Source: a bacterium UBP3_UBA3054 (GTDB lineage Bacteria; Auribacterota; UBA3054). Taken from it: 7,879 nucleotides of DNA. The notes beneath the pieces are model-generated. The model saw only the letters and a list, made by a program, of their open reading frames with translations. It was not told where the DNA came from and made no database searches. Position numbers and translations under genes: made by a program. The stretch spans positions 1 through 7,879 of the forward strand of contig DFCM01000007.1 in the NCBI GenBank assembly GCA_002366995.1, given 5' to 3'. The first letter of the stretch is position 1. Each line of letters begins with the position of its first letter. Shown piece by piece: positions 6,931 through 7,879 of the stretch.

Positions 6931-7296
6931 ATGAGCAGACAGAAAGAAGTCATACTTGGAGTTTTGCGCGCCCAGAGGTTTCATCCAACCGCTGACGAGA
7001 TCCTTTTGAGAGCCAGGCAGAGAATGCCGGCCCTGGCCTTGGGCACGGTCTACCGCAACCTCAAGGCGCTCTGCGACGAGAAAAAGATCCGCAGGATCCC
7101 TATGGAGGACGCTCCCGACCGCTACGATGGCTTTGTAGAGCCCCACGACCACCTTGTTTGCACGGTTTGCGGCAAGGTCTATGACGTACCGCCCCTCCAG
7201 AGCAAAGAGGCCTTAGAGGCGAAATTAGCCACGCGCGTGGACGGTTACGAACTGAAAGTCTATTTCACCTGCCCGAAGTGTCAGGCCAAAAACTGA
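6931..7296 (+). CDS. PerR-like Fur-family metalloregulator (peroxide-sensing type)
   Basis: A 121-residue Fur-family repressor. A winged-helix domain covers about 1-62, with HPTADEI at 18-24 and recognition helix LALGTVYRNL at 35-44. The dimerisation and metal domain follows. The residues H18, D66, H72, H74 and D85 have exactly the spacing of the B. subtilis PerR regulatory-metal ligands H37, D85, H91, H93 and D104. Asp at the D66 position (RYD), where Fur proteins usually have Glu, favours PerR-type peroxide sensing over iron-uptake control. Cys pairs C77/C80 and C114/C117 form the structural zinc site. In PerR, Fe-catalysed oxidation of the two His ligands releases DNA; that is family knowledge. 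The protein lacks the first roughly 20 residues of PerR, beginning near its TPQR segment; the upstream frame offers no ATG or GTG before the promoter, so the short form looks real. The start has no Shine-Dalgarno, only a T run. It shares an operon with the downstream flavin reductase-rubredoxin gene. Confidence 0.88.
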   Translation: MSRQKEVILGVLRAQRFHPTADEILLRARQRMPALALGTVYRNLKALCDEKKIRRIPMEDAPDRYDGFVEPHDHLVCTVCGKVYDVPPLQSKEALEAKLATRVDGYELKVYFTCPKCQAKN

Positions 7297-7300
7297 GGTG
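7295..7300 (+). promoter_or_regulatory. Shine-Dalgarno overlapping the upstream stop codon
   Basis: GAGGTG overlaps the TGA stop (7294-7296) of the regulator gene and lies 3 nt (5 nt from GAGG) before the ATG at 7304. This fixes the start of the flavin reductase gene and points to translational coupling with the regulator. It is the best ribosome site in the window. Confidence 0.8.
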
Positions 7301-7303
7301 CTT

Positions 7304-7879
7304 ATGCCGTTAGACCCCCTTGCCAAGATCACCTACGGCCTCTTCGTGGCCGCGACCAAAGATGAGACAGGCCGCGACGTCGGCTGCATCGTCAACACCG
7401 CCTGCCAGGTGACGGTCACTCCGACTATGGTCTCGCTCACGGTCAACAAAATGAACTACACCGCCGGCGGAATAGAAAAGAGCGGCGTCTTTACAGTCAG
7501 CATGCTTGACACTACGGCCAATTTCGACCTGATCAAGAATTTCGGCTTCCAGAGCAGCAAGGACGCAGACAAGTTCAACGGCATCGAAACGGAAAGGGCG
7601 AAAAACGGCGTTGTCTTCCTGAAAAAGAACGTCTGCGCTTACGTCAGCTGCACCGTCAAGCAGGTCATCGATCTGGGAACGCATCTTTTGTTCATAGGCT
7701 TGGTCGAAGAGAGCGGAAATTTGTCCGAGAACGATCCCATGAGCTACGCTTACTACCACGCGAATGTCAAGCCGAAGCCCGAGCGGCCGAAGGGCTCGAA
7801 GAAAGTCTGGCGCTGCAAGATCTGCGGTTACGTGTACGAGGGTGAGAATCTGCCTCCCGACTTCATCTGCCCGCTGTGC
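7304..7879 (+). CDS. Flavin reductase-rubredoxin fusion (Hrb-like), 3' end beyond window
   Basis: The frame is open for 192 codons to the last base, with no stop inside the window. Residues 1 to about 155 are a flavin reductase-like FMN-binding domain (split-barrel type): DPLAKITYGLFVATT, then the CIVNTACQVT strand, VSLTVNKMNYTAGGI and a SGVFTVSMLD segment, typical of anaerobe flavoredoxin or flavin reductase proteins. A Pro/Lys-rich linker (about 156-167) leads to a rubredoxin domain with C171xxC174GYVYEG and C189PLC192. The 14-residue gap between the Cys pairs marks the short rubrerythrin-type rubredoxin, so only about a dozen residues are probably missing. The architecture matches the high-molecular-weight rubredoxin (Hrb) of Moorella, which takes electrons from NADH to a flavodiiron protein that reduces NO or O2. 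A cytoplasmic redox role is likely; the partner is not in the window. It lies 7 nt after a PerR-like gene and is probably controlled by it, supporting a role in oxidative or nitrosative defence. Confidence 0.87.
   Translation, partial: MPLDPLAKITYGLFVAATKDETGRDVGCIVNTACQVTVTPTMVSLTVNKMNYTAGGIEKSGVFTVSMLDTTANFDLIKNFGFQSSKDADKFNGIETERAKNGVVFLKKNVCAYVSCTVKQVIDLGTHLLFIGLVEESGNLSENDPMSYAYYHANVKPKPERPKGSKKVWRCKICGYVYEGENLPPDFICPLC

Overview
The window looks like chromosome of a Gram-negative, probably anaerobic bacterium with moderately high GC by eye. A heptosyltransferase-family enzyme for LPS-type glycans implies an outer membrane. Two very large secreted proteins combine a glycosidase-like core with C-terminal discoidin domains, a style common in glycan-degrading PVC-group bacteria (Lentisphaerota, Kiritimatiellota, Planctomycetota) and some other gut or sediment anaerobes. 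A flavin reductase-rubredoxin fusion is typical of anaerobes. The taxonomic placement is a low-confidence inference; no rRNA or marker gene is present.

Layout: all genes are on the + strand and tightly packed. (1) 1-282 is the C-terminal end of a GT9 glycosyltransferase. (2) After 13 nt comes 296-3511, a 1071-residue exported protein: N-terminal beta-rich domain, (alpha/alpha)6 glycosidase-like core, beta-sandwich, helical linker, a degenerate galactose-binding-like domain and a C-terminal F5/8-type C domain. (3) A strong UUCG-loop terminator (3524-3551) and a near-consensus extended -10 promoter (3575-3603) separate it from (4) 3651-6863, a 1070-residue full-length paralogue with the same domain order. 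(5) A 67-nt gap holds another near-consensus promoter (6875-6903) followed by a Fur-box-like operator. (6) 6931-7296 encodes a short PerR-type Fur-family regulator. (7) Seven nt after its stop, 7304-7879 encodes a flavin reductase-rubredoxin fusion cut off by the window edge.

The window therefore holds two modules. The first is a tandem pair of secreted glycan-active enzymes of no family I can name, whose copies appear to be transcribed separately and share a 94-bp nearly identical patch over the putative catalytic acid, suggesting gene conversion. The second is a compact redox-stress unit: a PerR-like sensor with an apparent self-operator, co-transcribed with an Hrb-like electron-transfer protein. 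No RNA genes, mobile elements, CRISPR arrays or phage features were seen. The longest gene-free stretch is the 139 nt at 3512-3650.
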